This document shows, one piece after another, positions 10,190 to 22,946 of a stretch of DNA of 64,000 bases. Location: positions 10,230,001 through 10,294,000 of the forward strand of contig CM060731.1 of the NCBI GenBank assembly GCA_030704615.1, written 5' to 3'. This DNA comes from Takakia lepidozioides. Lineage: Eukaryota; Streptophyta; Takakiopsida; Takakiales; Takakiaceae. The notes beneath the pieces are model-generated. The model was not told the origin of the DNA, did no database searches, and saw only the letters and a program-made list of their open reading frames with translations. The position numbers and the translations under genes are program-made. Position 1 is the first letter of the stretch, and each line of letters opens with the position of its first letter.

Positions 10190-11299
10190 AGGGAGTATTG
10201 CTCAAGAGGTTGCAACATATCAACCACTGGACACGTCCTCTACCTCTAAGCCCACTGGACTTAAGGTTGCAGTTACGGAGGACAATTGGGAGCCTAACAT
10301 TGGACCCATTGGAGGAGAGAGACGACGTATACGGCGGTTCCCGAGGGCTTACAAGAATTGCTTTGCCTTCAGTTTGAAGGACTTGGGAGCACTGAAGGGT
10401 CAAGAGATTCGTATTGAGTTGGCCACTGACACGCCAATCTTTCGGAGACCCTATAGATACAGTGACATGGAGAGGTCTTTGATTCAGATGAGGACTCAAG
10501 ATCTCTCGGAGGCTGGTTTGGTGGAGCTCTCTGGTGGAGAGTATGCTTCAGCCACAGTGATGCCAGCCAAGAAGGATGTCTATGGCAATTGGACGGAGAG
10601 ACGTATGTGCGGTGATTACCGGCCTGTAAATCGTCAGACCAAGTCTGATAAGTATGCCATGCCAACACCATAAGAGATTTTTGATGTCATCGGGCATGCT
10701 AAGGTCTTTAGCACTTTGGATTTACGATCCGAATATCACCAATTGCCGATCAAGGAGGCGGACAAGCAGAAGACAGCATTCTAGGGGATCAATGAGCACG
10801 GCAAGGATTGCCTATATCAGTGGCGGTTCTTACCATTTGGGCTTAAGAACGCTCCCGCAGAGTTTCAGAGAGTCATGGATAGGATTCTAGCAGGGGTGGA
10901 CTTTGCTCGGTGCTACATAGATGACATCATCATCTTTAGTGCTATGGTGGAGGAGCATGAGAGACACCTTCAGGTGGTATTGGAGCGCTTGAGAGCGCAC
11001 GGATTGAAGTTGCATCCGGGGAAGTGCAAGTTTTTCCACAACCAGATTGAGTATCTGGGTCACATGATATATCCTGCAGGATTGGGGGTACAGCAGACTA
11101 AGGTAGAGGCCATTGCACAAATTCCACGCCCCACGGATGTGAGCCGAGTTCGAGCTTTCATGGGGTTGGCAAACTATTATAGACGGTTTGTCAAGGGATT
11201 TAGTGCCATTGCAAAGGCTCTAACCAAGCTGACCAAGGTGGACCAGGAGTGGCAGTGGGAAGATGAGCAGGAACGAGCTTTTCAAGAGATCAAGGCGAG
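10190..11299 (+). pseudogene. Reverse transcriptase of the methyltransferase-bearing retrotransposon (two stops, 3' truncated)
   Basis: The reading shows the gypsy reverse transcriptase order: the region from RRPYRYSDMERSLI, then ERRMCGDYRPVNRQT, FSTLDLRSEYHQL, FLPFGLKNAPAEFQRVMD, and the catalytic YIDDIIIF near 10915, followed by FMGLANYYRRFVKGFS. In-frame stops occur after MPTP (10671-10673) and after KTAF (10783-10785). RNase H has barely begun when a CACTA terminus cuts in at 11300, so RNase H and integrase are missing here. Confidence 0.9.
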
Positions 11300-11560
11300 C
11301 ACTACAACAGATTGCGGCTTTTATGACTCCCATGGGTGCGCAGTCACGACAAATTTGTGCCATTTGCAGTCGTAAATGCCTTTTGAAGTCATAACATAGA
11401 TCACGACGAAGCCGTTTATGCGACTATATGACTCCGAACTTTGCGCAACACAGGCCAAACACCCTTTGACCAGGAATATTGCCATGGCGGATATGACTAC
11501 CAGTCAGGGTCATGCCCATACTAGAATGACGCGTGCATATTGCTAGACGGACATATGACT
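11300..11560. repeat. CACTA terminus with subterminal repeats
   Basis: After CACTACAACA, the short motif TATGACT or its complement recurs near 11320, 11382, 11428, 11492 and 11550. Repeated subterminal motifs bound by the transposase are typical of En/Spm elements. Confidence 0.6.
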
Positions 11561-12958
11561 TCATGATTGCCATTCTAATGCATTCTGCCAGATCATCACA
11601 TGCCGTGATGACATGGGGAGTCTGTGACATGGAACAACTTATGAGGTGTCTACATATGATTGGTTAAGTGGTTTTGATATTGTGGTGCGGGGGATGCAAG
11701 TGAACGGTTGCACACGAAGCAGATTAGTAGGCCGTTTGCGCTTTGTGGAGAAGAATGGAACGTGAAGCCAACATGCTAGAGAGGCAATCTGGAACCGCAT
11801 CTGTTTGTGACGTTACGTTCAAATGGCGACGTGCATTTTAGTGTTTGTTGATCGCGGACAACATCAAAAGCAACCTCATACTGCGGAATGACAGACGAAC
11901 AAATGATGCATTCAGGGGATAGGCAAATTCATGCAAATCATAAATTTCACTCATGAGAGTGATGCAAAACATTGCTCAACAAAAGTCTTTGAGCAGTGAC
12001 CAAGAACACCAACAAAATATGAAATCCAAGACACTCTAACATATCGCCTTGTGCATGTCGTCCCTGTAGCAGGCCGTCCCGGAGCTCCACGCCGTGTGGT
12101 ACTGGAATAGAAGCTTCGCAATACGGTCTGTTCCGATCCACCCACTTTGCCATGGGGGGGTGTTCTAAGAATGGGAGAGCCCATGAAGAAAGCTTCTTGT
12201 ATGATAAAACAACTGAGATAACAGCTCATGTTCTTCTCTCTAATGTACATACCCCCAATGACCTGCCCCAAGCTAGAACAACAACAGGATGACATCAGGG
12301 AATAATGATGCATTGCAAGGCATGGAACACCTGCAGGGCACCAGCAGTGTAGTGCTGAATGTACTGCACCCTGCTCGAGCCATTCACAGATGGGGGACTT
12401 TACAAGTGAGTCAGATGGTGTTAGCTGGGGCATGAGAGAAACTGCCCATAAAATGCATCTACGCAAAGAACCCATTCAACCAGCCAGAGCATCATCTATG
12501 CGGATTGCCGGATTCTTTTGGGGAAAAATGCAAACATGATAAGTAGGGACCAAGCTTAAAAGCACTCCACTGGTATTCAATGGTCAATAAACACGAGCCT
12601 GCCCAATATAAGACCCACAAAATCACTGGGGCAATTATGTAACAGGAAGGCACATGCACTTTGTCAACAATGTACCCAAAGGCAGAACTGATGTGTAAAT
12701 CTGCATGCCGTTCCAAAGTCTATAGTGACATAAATGTCATGTCACATTGCCAGACAGACACGCCATGTAAGTTGGACACCTCCAACACCTTGCTACAAGG
12801 ACACCCCCAAGGGCAACCCTTAGTGCCAGTCTTATGAATCCCACATTATTCATGAATCAACCGGGATTACATATTGAATTTTGCCCAATACCACCCTTCA
12901 TATACTTGAGATAGAGAAAGGCAGTTGGGGGGGGGGAAGTCGTACCTCATTCTAGGTA
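11561..12958. other. Non-coding interior of the CACTA element
   Basis: I see no convincing coding sequence here. A run of ten G occurs near 12928, just 3' of the transposase stop (minus strand). Confidence 0.4.
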
Positions 12959-15866
12959 CTAGTACACATCCACATCAACCAACTCCTCATCACTGGACTC
13001 TGAATCTCCATCGCAACTGTCCTCCGTGGGACATGGATGTGCTTCCTCAGATCGCATGTCTCTGTAAAGTGAAGCAACCTCTTCAGGTGTCACTTGGATG
13101 GTCTGGCCCACCCTGTCAGCAGCAACATTGGTCTTCAATGTGATTGGGGGCTAAGAGGCCTGATACACTTGCAATATCATCGTTGCAAATGCTCACATCA
13201 CAAACAGCCCTGCGTGACCTGGGGTTTTTTCTCCAGCACCACGTTCCATCTCGGTTTCATTCACACACTCAGAGAAAAAAACTTGCTCGACCTGTGATGG
13301 AGCACAAAAGGCTGTTCAAGTGGAGGCAACAAGTGGGAGAAATTCACCAATGTGAAGCCAGAGTCATCCTGCTTCATTGACACAGGCTGAGAGCCCACAC
13401 GTCGTGCACGTACCCATGAACACAATAGCACCGTGGGTGTGTGGAGCCATAATCCAATTCTAAAATCTCCTTTATGACACCCACATACCGTACGCTTTCC
13501 ACCACCTGCTCACCTGAAATGCAAGTATAGTCATGCTGGAAAATAGTAGAGACCCCCGAGTCATATGTCACAAAGGGGCTGTTGAGTCCATCTAAAGTAA
13601 CCCTGAAGTGGTTTCCATAAGCCGACATGCTCTTGTATGATGTTGCGATTAATGATGGGGGTTTGGACATGTCCAACAATTCCTTGCAGGCTGAATCAGT
13701 AGCATGGTTGGCAACACTTGACACATGCTGGCGGACTGCTTTTACCAGCCATACTGCAAAGTGAGGGAGAGCACGGATCCTGTTCTGGTTAGCAGTATTT
13801 TCAGTCTCCAACCTGGATTTCTCCACCTCATAGGTCCTGCCAACACACGCACAACCACATCAATTTATCTAGTGCAACCCCTGCAGCCGATGGAAGAACT
13901 ACTGCCCACACACCTATACAAAGCATACCCATGCATAGCAGGTACCAGAAGCTGTGACATACACTCACGTTTGCCACTTACCCCAACATAATGCTCAAAC
14001 TGGGATGGTTGTGAATGACGTAGTCGTGGACAAGCTGCAACAATTCGACAGTCAACCTCCGTGGTCGACCAACTCCTTCCAACACCCAGCCCGACACTGA
14101 TTCCTCCTCTCCTGCATCCCACACTCTCCGCCTAGTAGCATCAATAGAAGACAAGTACTCTGTACAAAAACCCAATGCCTCGTCAATCACGTAGCCCTCC
14201 GCCATACTGCCCTCAGGCTTCGCCAGTTTCGCACATACCCTTTAAAATCCTTCATTGCTCTCTCCACCGGGTACATCCACCGAGAAGCTACAGGTCCACA
14301 CAAATCCAGCTCATCCACCAAGTGGATAAGTAAATGTGTCATAACATCAAAAAATGAGGGTGAGAACTCTTTCTCCAGAAGACAAAGAGTCACTGCCACC
14401 TCCTTCTTCAATTCCTCATGCTTAGTGGGATCAATGAATTTTGCACAAAGCTTGCGAAACACACGAGACACTCTTAGTATGGCATTGCGAACCCCAGGCG
14501 CCATCAACCCACGTAGAGCAAGTGGGAGGATCTGTTGCATTAGCACGTGATAATCATGTGACTTCAATTGGCTCAACTTTTGTTTGACCACATGTTTTTT
14601 GAAAGCAGAGGCATAGCCAGTGGGTACTTTCAGATTCGTGATAGTCTCCAGGAACGCCCGCTCGCTCTGGTTTTGTGAGCACATATGGCGCATCGGGCAT
14701 TACCAATGTATCCACTCTGGTGGGATGGCGTTGTAACCAAAGAGGCTTTCGAATGCCCTGCAATTCCAGATCGCGGCGAACTTTCATCGTGTCCTTTTCC
14801 CCGAAAAGAGTCTTCATTATGTTCTCCGTCACGTTCTTCTCGCAATGCATGGTATCAAAAGTGTGGCGGATGATAAGATGCTGCACCATGTGGTCTAACA
14901 AATTAGGCACATTGCAATGCAGTCATGAACGATGTTAACAGCACAGGTTCAGTAAACAAACAATCATGCACAATGAAAACCAATGCACTGTTAGTTCTGT
15001 GCGCCTACAGTCCCACCATCATCAATCCCTTGTTTGTAATGTCGTGCACGCTCCTTGATTTCGGTGGCTGTCACTGTATGTGGAGCAGGTCTCATGTCTC
15101 GCGCCCCATTAAAATTTATGGATCTTCTATAGGCATGATTGTGGGGAAGATAGCGTCGATGCCCCTGGAATATCAATTTCTTGCAAGCTGGGGAATATCT
15201 GGAATCGACTTGAGGTCCACATGTTGGACAAGCAGAGTACCCTTGGTGAACCTGACCTGATAACAAGCCATAGGCGGGGAAGTCATGTATGGACCACATG
15301 AGGACTGCACGCATGGTAAAAGCCCGCTCTCCTTCAATGGCTGCCACATCCACGGCTGCAACTCCCACCCACAATGTCGTTAGCTCCTCCACTAGTGGTT
15401 GCAGGTAAACATCCACATTTTCACTTGTCACGGATTCCTTTCCAGGAATGAGGAGTGTTAACATGACAAAAAATTTCTTCGTTACCAACCATGGAGGTAG
15501 ATTATAATTGAGCACCATGATGGGCCAGGTGGACCAACTCGCGGATTTTGTGCCATAAGGATTGACCCCATCCAGTGCCAATCCAAGACGCAGATTTCTT
15601 GGATCTGAAGCCCTCGGCCATGTGTTGTCAATATGGCACCAAGCCTTATTGTCTGCAGCATGCCGGACCATGCCATCTGCACTTCTATGATTGTTGTGCC
15701 ACTTCATGAGCTCTGCCAGCGTCTTAACTCGGAACATCCGTTTCAATCTAGGTATGAGAGGAAAGTATCGCAGCACCTTCTTGGGCACCTTCCCACGGCC
15801 GTCCATGTATCGAGGACTGTGGCACTTGGGGCAATTTTCAGCCTTTTCGAGGTCTCCACGAAACAA
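12959..15866 (-). pseudogene. CACTA Tnp2-type transposase (Transposase_21, DUF4218, DUF4216), decayed
   Basis: Reading the minus strand from about 15866, the frame starts FRGDLEKAENCPKCHSPRY, a typical Transposase_21 zinc-binding start. It continues with LGLALDGVNPYG and ACPTCGPQVDSRY to about 14991. An exon-like segment at about 14910 has HTFDTMHCEKNVTENIMKTL. A DUF4218 block follows (about 14290-14560) with FFDVMTHLLIHLVDELDLC and SRWMYPVERAMK. A DUF4216-like block lies at about 13374-13820, with GVIKEILELDYG, and an acidic tail ends at the stop 12959-12961. Frames change near 14690, 14240 and 13430. The protein would bind the element ends and cut them. The first residues are missing at the 15875 junction. 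Confidence 0.88.
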
Positions 15867-15875
15867 TACACATCC

Positions 15876-18712
15876 ATCAAGGGGATCTTGGAGAAATACC
15901 AGGATGTGTTGCCGGAGGATTTACCAAGCGGCTTGCCACCGCGAAGAGGAGTTGACCACAAGATTGAGGTGATACCGGGATCGGAACCGCCTGCCAAGGC
16001 ACCCTACCGGTTGAGCCACAGGGAGTTGGTCGAGCTGAAGACTCATTCAAGGATCTAATGTCAAAGGGGTACATCCGGCCGAGTAAGTCACCTTACCTAG
16101 CCCCGGTGCTATTCGCAGACAAGAAGGATGGGACGCTGCGGATGTGTGTCGATTACAGGGCTTTGAATAAGGTGACTATTAAAAACCGGTACCCTTTGCC
16201 AAGGATCGACGACCTTTTCGACCGGTTGGCAGGAGCAAAGTATTTCAGCCGGATCGACTTGCGCTCCGGCTATCATCAAATTCGGGTGGCGGAAGGAGAT
16301 GAGGAGAAGACCTCGTGCAGGACAAGGTATGGTTCATATGAGTTCTTGGTGATGCCTTTTGGGCTCACTAATGCACCTGCGACCTTTAGCACGCTGATGA
16401 ACAGCCTTTTCCAGGAGTGGTTTGATGACTTTGTGATCGTGTACATCGACGACATCTTGGTGTACTCGAAAACAAAGGAGGAGCACCTGGAGCACCTCAA
16501 AAGGGTGTTCCAGAATTTGCGAGAAGGGAAGCTGTATGCCAAAGCTTCAAAGTGCGAATTCGGGGTCACAAAAGTGGAGTTCCTGGGGCATGTGATTACA
16601 CAGGATGGGATCAAAATGGATGACATGAAGGTGAGGGCAATTTTGGACTGGGAGCCTCCGACTTCGGTCCCGGGAGTGCGATCCTTCCTAGGACTCGCCT
16701 CCTATTACCGGAAGTATGTGAGAAATTTCGCCAAAATCGCGGGGCCGTTGTCAGACCTTCTGTGTAAATCTAAAGTCTGGGCATGGAACACCTTTTGTGG
16801 CCAAGCTTTTACTGAATTGAAGCAGCGGATGGCGGAAGCTCCAGTCTTGAAAATCCCGGAGTTCGATCGTCCGTTTGAGATACATACAGATGCGTCGGAC
16901 TTCGCGATTGGTGGTGTGCTGATGCAAGATGGACGTCCAGTAGCTTACGAAAGTAAGAAACTGAATGAAGTGGAGCGACGGTGGCCGACGCACGAGAAAA
17001 GAGATGAAGGCGGTGGTGCACTGTCTTGAGCTCTGGCGCCACTATGTTGGTTCCAACCCAGTGAAGGTGTTCACGGACAATGTCACGGTGAAGTATTTTG
17101 CCACGCAGCCCAAGTTGTCCCCAAAACAACTTAGGTGGCAAGATACTTTGGCGGTGTTCGACGTGGATCCAGTACAAACCGGGACGAGACAACGTGGTGG
17201 CCGATGCTTTAAGTAGAAAGCAGCAGCTCTTGTTGGTGTACAAGGGCGAGACGGCGCTCCAAAGGAAGATCCGGAAGGCTTGCCGGAAGGATGAGCTGGC
17301 AAAGTCCGTGATGCAAGACTTGATGATGGGGGTTAAATCGCAGTTCCACTTGCAAAATGGACTGCTCCGGTATAAGCAAAAGCGTCTCTACGTGCCGAAG
17401 GGAGGGATCAGAGATAGCCTCTTGAGAGAATGCCATGATAGCCCGCTTGCGGGCCACGGAGGAGCCAAGCGCACTGCGGCACTCTTGAAGAAAGAGTATT
17501 TCTGGCCCAAACTGAGGGAGGAGGCAGAGGAGTATGTCAAGACATGCACCACATGCCAAAAAACCGGATCGAGTACAAAAAGCAAGCGGGGCTGTTACAA
17601 CCCTTGCCGATTCCAGAGGGGACTTGGGAAAGCGTCTCGATGGATTTCATGACTGCTATGCCGCTGTCAAAAGGATTCGATGCAATCATGGTGGTGGTGG
17701 ATAGGTTCAGTAAAATGGGCCATTTCATTCCCACCAAGGAGACGGCAACAGCGCAGGAGATAGGGCGACTTTACTTCGCCCACGTCTTAAAGCATCATGG
17801 AGTCCCGAAGGATATTGTCTCGGACCGCGATCCAAAGTTTACGAGTAAATTTGGAGGGCACTTTGGAAGAAGATGGGGACGAGGCTAAAGATGAGCACCG
17901 CCTTCCGACCTACGACCGACGGCCAAACAGAAAGAAGAGTGAATTCCGTAGTGAAGCAGATCTTGCGGAATTACGTGTCGGCAGACCAAACAGACTGGGT
18001 GGAACACTTCGCGGCAGAGTTCTGTTATAATATAACACAGAACACTCCGCAACGGGAGTTTCCCCTTTCGTATTGGTCTATGGAAAAGCACCTCTGGTGC
18101 CGACAAGTTCGGCCGCCCAGGACGTTGAGGAACCGGTAGTAGCGGCAGTACTGGAAGAACGCGAGCGTTTGTTGAAGCTCGCAAGTACAACATTGCCAAA
18201 GCTAGGAAACGGTATGAAAGGCAGGCGAATCGGAAGCGGAGGGAAGTGAAGTTTGAGGCAGGCACGGAGGTCTGGTTGAACATCAAGAATTTTCGACTAC
18301 CTCCGGAAGTGAGTCCGAAGTTCGTACCTCCGTATGCGGGACCCTTCGCATTCGGAAGGTTATGAATGAGGATGTGTATGAATTGGAGCTGCCGGCAAAC
18401 AGCAAGGTGCACCCAGTATTCCATGTCTCCCTTTTGAAGCCTTACTTCAAAGATGAAGCGCGTCCGAATCGGCATCAAGTGTTGCGTCCGCCACCTATGC
18501 TGTTGGATCATGAAAATGAACCTAAGTACGAGGTGGAGGCAATACTTAAGTCAAGGAGGTTCAAGAACCGAGAAACGGAGTAGTATCTCGTCAAATGGAA
18601 GGGCTATCATCATGTGGAGGCATCTTGGGTGCGTGCCTCAGAAATGGGAAACGCATCCGAGGCGGTCGCAGCTTTCGAAGGGCGACCTCAAAAGCGGAAG
18701 AAGAAGCGTTGA
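15876..18712 (+). pseudogene. Pol remnant of gypsy copy 2 (RT to chromodomain)
   Basis: Reverse transcriptase (about 15960-16780) is open, with the YIDDILVYS catalytic motif near 16444. RNase H follows and shifts frame near 16997, where one extra A lies in a run. The integrase zinc-binding and core segments (about 17400-18080) shift near 17570, 17845 and 17930. The chromodomain (about 18515-18660) has an in-frame TAG just before YLVKWKGYH, caused by a three-base TAG insertion relative to copy 1. The breaks differ from those in copy 1, so each copy acquired them separately, or they are sequencing indels. Confidence 0.9.
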
Positions 18713-18746
18713 TGGGGACATCAACCTTGGAGCGTGGGGGAGGAAA

Positions 18747-20345
18747 TGCATGCTTAGCCCGGCTTAGCTAGCTTAGGAATCCGATTGCAAAAACTTGTAT
18801 TGTACAAAAACGTGCTATAAATAAAACGGATTCCAAATGTTGTGCGTCCTATTTGTTTGGAATGGTGATGCATGGTATGGTTGGCTAGTGTGTAGAATGC
18901 ATGCTAGCTATAAAAGTGGGAGAGGTAAATTGGGTTAATCGTGTGTTTGTGTAGTGCCGAAATCGGGTGACCCCATCCAAGGGGCAAGGAAACTTGCGCC
19001 TTCTTTGGGAGTTCACGTGCTAGTGCGCACCTGGCGCGTGCGCGTACTATAACTGCGCTACCGAGGGGGTTGCCTTGTAGTGCGGGCTAACGCGGAAGCC
19101 ACGTGCTTCCGTTCACGTACTATAATCGTGTAGCCTCGGGACGAAATCGTAGTGCGGCTTCGGCGTGTTCCCGTACCTCAGGCCAGCATTCCAAGGGCGG
19201 ACCCAATTGTAGTGATTGGGGCGCACGGTTGGTTCAAAGTTATCTTCCTAGTCAAAGAGGGTTCCAGGTGAACCCTTGCTCAAGGTGATGCCAAAAGCGG
19301 CATCATGAGCGGTCGCAAGCAATGTTGTTGCAGTAAGGCGATTCGATCCTCGGGGAGGATCGTTCCTTGGCCTTGAAGTAGGCCAAGAAGAAGAGTGCAC
19401 TGGGAGGAGCTGGAGAGGCTCCACCCTTGGCCGGGACTTAGAGGAAGTCGGCCGAACTAGCTAGTGGAGAGTAGAGTCAAGTGTGGGGTTTGGTTCTTTG
19501 CCATGGGACGCCATGGTGCGGAAACAAACTCCTTGATGTGGGACGCCACAACTTGGATGTTCGTTTCTACAAAATGGACAAGTCGATGAGGACATCGACT
19601 CCCTGTTGGTAGGGGTGTGTGTATCGCGGCCCTTTGCCTTGAGGGCAGGGGGTCGGGACACATGAGGGGCTGCCCCTGTGGTGGGGGCAGGGCAGCAGTG
19701 ATAGGTATGGGGGGGGCTGAAGCACCCTTGAGTGCCCAAGGCACTGAAGGAGGCGGAGGCGCGCACTAGGTGGAGCCCCGCACACCGGGTTGCGGTGGGG
19801 GTGGCTCCACAAGGGTTGGTGGTAGCTTAGCGGGACTTAGTGGGGGTGGCATAGGACTCACTGGGGGCAGAGACCTCTTGGGGGGAGTGGGGAGTCTTGG
19901 GACTCATCACGGTCCATAGGGGCCGTGGTGAGTGGGCCAAGACTCACCGCGACTCATCACCGGGAGTCGAGGGTTTTTGTGGTGGTTCGCCATAAAATGG
20001 CATGGCTGGTTATGAAACCCCCGCGGACAGCTACAGAAGTATATATAGGGAGTAGTAACCCCGAGAACGGTGCAAGCCCGTTGGTGACCAAAAACTAGTG
20101 AGTAAGCGAGCGAGCCGGAAAGCGATCAAAGAGTGGGGAGCTGTTCCGGACTGCCATCTACCAAAGGGAATTCCATTAGTCCCAGATAGGTGGAGGGTTT
20201 AGTGGGAAGCGAAGGGGGACCGTTATGTCCCGGTGAGCAGCCGAAGCTCCAAGTTGGCCCGGCGGCCAGGTTGGGAGTCAGGCGCGCGCATCAAAGCGAG
20301 TAACTATGACGTGAAGGGGAGCTTACCGAAGGGAGGTGCGCGACA
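18747..20345 (+). repeat. 3' LTR of gypsy copy 2 (about 1.6 kb)
   Basis: It starts TGCATGCTTAGC after the same polypurine tract and ends ACA. It is collinear with 4769-6359. The TATATATA box is at 20040-20047. Confidence 0.92.
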
Positions 20346-22946
20346 TCACGGGACCACAAGGGAGCGTGCGAATATTCTTGTCATCTTGCCATGAATCCTC
20401 TTCCCCGCCAGGTGCCTTGTCAAGTCTTCGTCTCACTGGACGGGTATGAACATATCCTTCCAAATGTTGGCCTCTTCGAAGCAATGGCGTGTCTCGAAGG
20501 CTCTCTCGCAACGCCGCCGCCCACTTGCGAGGATTTTTCGATCTGGAGGCAGTCCGCATCAGCATTTCCTGCCTGTCCGGCCCCAAGCCCCACTGTTTCC
20601 CTTTCAAGAACTCGTTGTACCTGCATTGCTGCATAATTCACCTCACAATGTCCTCCGTTGTGGCAGTGAGGGTGTCCACCAGATGCGCTGCAGAGGAGGC
20701 ACGCCAGGATGAATGCACTGATTCGGCCATGTTTGTCATGGGCATGTCGGTGTCGGAGTCGAGACACATTTCCTGCACAAGCACATGTTGAGGTTACAAG
20801 CAAGTTAAAAATAATGCATAATATATTCACGGGACGCGATTCGTGCAACTCACCTCCCGCATATAGTCACCGAACTGGAGGAAACGATAATCCACCATGT
20901 TTTCGCACAACTGACCATTGCTCCCTCGTCTGATTTCCTTACAGCAACCTGACGATGTCCACCAAGCCCTTAACATTCAAACTGTGTCTCTCGCATCACC
21001 AAGGTGGAGCGCGCTTCCACGCAAGACACATGGAACGGTGCTCCTCTCTTAAATCTGGCGCCACGAGCCTGGTTGTGTACTGCGAAAGGCTCTGCAGAAA
21101 ATGGAGCCCACATTATCTCTCCTTTCCTTCCATGGGAACATTGGGGTCTTGCCCGTACACCCTTCGGATGGCAGCCCAATTGCTTGTGCGTTGTCCGCCA
21201 TGAAACCAACGGAAATTGGGAGGGGGCATCCGCCTTGGCCATCTGTTTCGTTATTATTCCCCTGCCAAAGAAGCATCTCCGATTTGTGTCCTCTCCTTTC
21301 ATCTCACAATAGCATTGTCATTAGCATCCTGCAGTGGATGTCGTAGACATGTGCACCCCTTGTCACCCACTGGTGATTTGTATTCCTTTGATATGGTCGA
21401 ACCTGACCCAACTGGTTGACAAGTCCCCACTCGTCATCCTGTCGCCAGTTCGACGCCCGCTGCCAGGTCCACCACGTGGACATTTTGATACGAAACAACG
21501 ATCTGCCCTCAGTCCCTTGTCCTGGAAACCTACTTCCATGAATGTAGGTCATAACATCCACATCGTCGCTTCACCTCCAGAATGGAGTGATATCCGAGCC
21601 ACGCCCAATTTTTCTGTTTACATGAGACAATGTGGGTTTCGGACATTCGGTGAACATACTTGGGACCCGACTCCAGCAATGCCTCCATTTCCTTTATCGA
21701 GAGGAACTCTATCGGAGCCGTCTTTTGACATAATTTCTGGCCAAGGCCATCTTATGGGCGGCTTGAGCTGTTATCTGTTTGGGTTTGGCACCCCGGTCTC
21801 AACTTAACCTCCTCCTAAACGAGCTGCTATGCCTCGTGGGCAGCCTCCCGCGAGTTCCCCCTCGCCAATTTGTGACAATGGGAACCAACGGTGTATGCAA
21901 GCTCGGGTGAGGTCAGGGAAACGGTGCAACACATAGAACTGCTTGGCATTACAACAGACATGCAGTGTGGTGCGTTCTTTGCAGTGCGCACACTTAATGT
22001 GGAGTTCTCGAACCTTCTCTTGAGCACAAAATGGTTGATGAGCTGTGCCTGTCCAATCGGTCTCGTTTTTGTGACCTCTGGATTTAAAACGGAAGCAAGT
22101 TGGGGAAACAACCGCAACGCGCCTGCACAAACAACGTAGCGCACCCGCCACCATCGAGCATCTTCATGCTTGTGGTTTTTGGTGACGCACCAAGGATGAC
22201 CATCATGTTTTTCTATCCATATCTGTCAACATTCCGGACGCCCTCGAGTAGTCCGTCCGAGGAGGGAACTCAAAGAAGATATTACCGTCGACGTCTGCGG
22301 GAAGGCATGTAACCGATTTAATTGCAAACTTGCTGTAGTCCAGCCCGGCCAGCTCCGAGCGGTGTCCCTCCATGTGAAGCCCTCGCAGAATTTCAAGAAT
22401 AGATCGAACTGCGGTGCTCGTGCTGGGAATATGACTCCCTCGTCCACTGACGTCCATTGAGGACTTGCCTGATCTCCAGGATGACCTCGGAACTTCCATG
22501 ACCTCGTCTGAGTCGGACAGGTTGTGAACAACCCGGTTCCACTCGTCTTCATGGATGGGTTCGGCTCTGGATTTACTTCGTTGCGGTCTTCTCTCTTTGA
22601 GGTAGCCACTCTCTGATTCGCGGATTGTTTCGTGGAAGGCGCCAGGATAGAAGATGCATTTGGCGGGCAAATGGAAGTCCCCAAGAGCCCTGTATATGAC
22701 GCTGTCCGATGGTGGAACTCGCCATCCCTTGCCATCGCCGAAATCATCGTGGAGCACAACAATACTCTCGACAACAACGCCGTTTGAGTCCTTCCTTTCC
22801 TCCTCCAAAAAAACCGACCCCGGTTTCAGGTGGTATCGAACGCACAGATATTTCTCCATCACCCGGCAGATGTCCCCTCTGCACGGAAATGAAGCTCTAT
22901 GCTCGTGAGGAGGGCAGTACACTGTAGCGCTCGGGTTTTCCGCCAT
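20346..22946 (-). pseudogene. Putative DDE transposase, copy A (decayed, intron-containing)
   Basis: The minus strand starts MAENPSATVYCPP (about 22946) and has a conserved N-terminal block (RVMEKYLC, LKPGSVFLEEE, VPPSDSVIYRALG). Further on it has a Cys-rich block (CAHCKE near 22055), a block with GAHVYDIH near 21328 and FMADNAQA near 21195, and DPNVPMEGKER in another frame. It then shows QFGDYMREV followed by a GT donor near 20850. Every block has a counterpart at 51155-52906 or 53560-53945. Two separated Asp-bearing strands (HVYD, FMAD) before a His/Trp segment resemble an RNase H-fold transposase of the MULE type; that assignment is tentative. Stops and frame changes are frequent. Gypsy copy 2 is inserted in its 3' part at 20345/20346. 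Confidence 0.65.

Larger units (their letters stand above)
6360..11299 (+). mobile_element. LTR retrotransposon encoding a C5 DNA methyltransferase (internal part)
   Basis: It reads gag with two zinc knuckles, then a 594-residue frame with a protease-like start and a cytosine-5 methyltransferase, then a gypsy-type reverse transcriptase. No LTR is in view. The 5' side is interrupted by gypsy copy 1 at 6359/6360 and the 3' side by a CACTA element at 11299/11300. A related gag piece lies on the minus strand near 55.6-56.0 kb. Methyltransferase capture by LTR retrotransposons has been described in charophyte algae and dinoflagellates (de Mendoza and colleagues, 2018). Whether this belongs to the same lineage needs a phylogeny. 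Confidence 0.88.
11300..15875 (-). mobile_element. CACTA (En/Spm) DNA transposon, 5' truncated
   Basis: The plus-strand left end starts CACTACAACAG inside the preceding reverse transcriptase frame, the hallmark terminus of the CACTA superfamily. GAG just before it is the likely 3-bp target duplication. The minus strand carries a Tnp2-type transposase. The other end is lost: at about 15875 the transposase N terminus runs straight into gypsy pol. Confidence 0.85.
15876..20345 (+). mobile_element. Ty3/gypsy chromovirus, copy 2 (5' truncated)
   Basis: This is the same family as copy 1, very similar along its length. It lacks the 5' LTR, primer site, gag and protease, starting abruptly within pol at ATCAAGGGGATC. 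The 3' LTR is complete and ends ACA at 20345, inside the reading of a minus-strand transposase. Loss of the 5' half together with the CACTA end suggests one deletion or rearrangement, or an assembly join, at about 15875. Confidence 0.92.

Noticed and set aside
10671-10785. The two reverse transcriptase stops as programmed recoding sites
   Set aside because: They fall inside the conserved domain, with no recoding signal seen, and the element is also truncated; ordinary decay is simpler.
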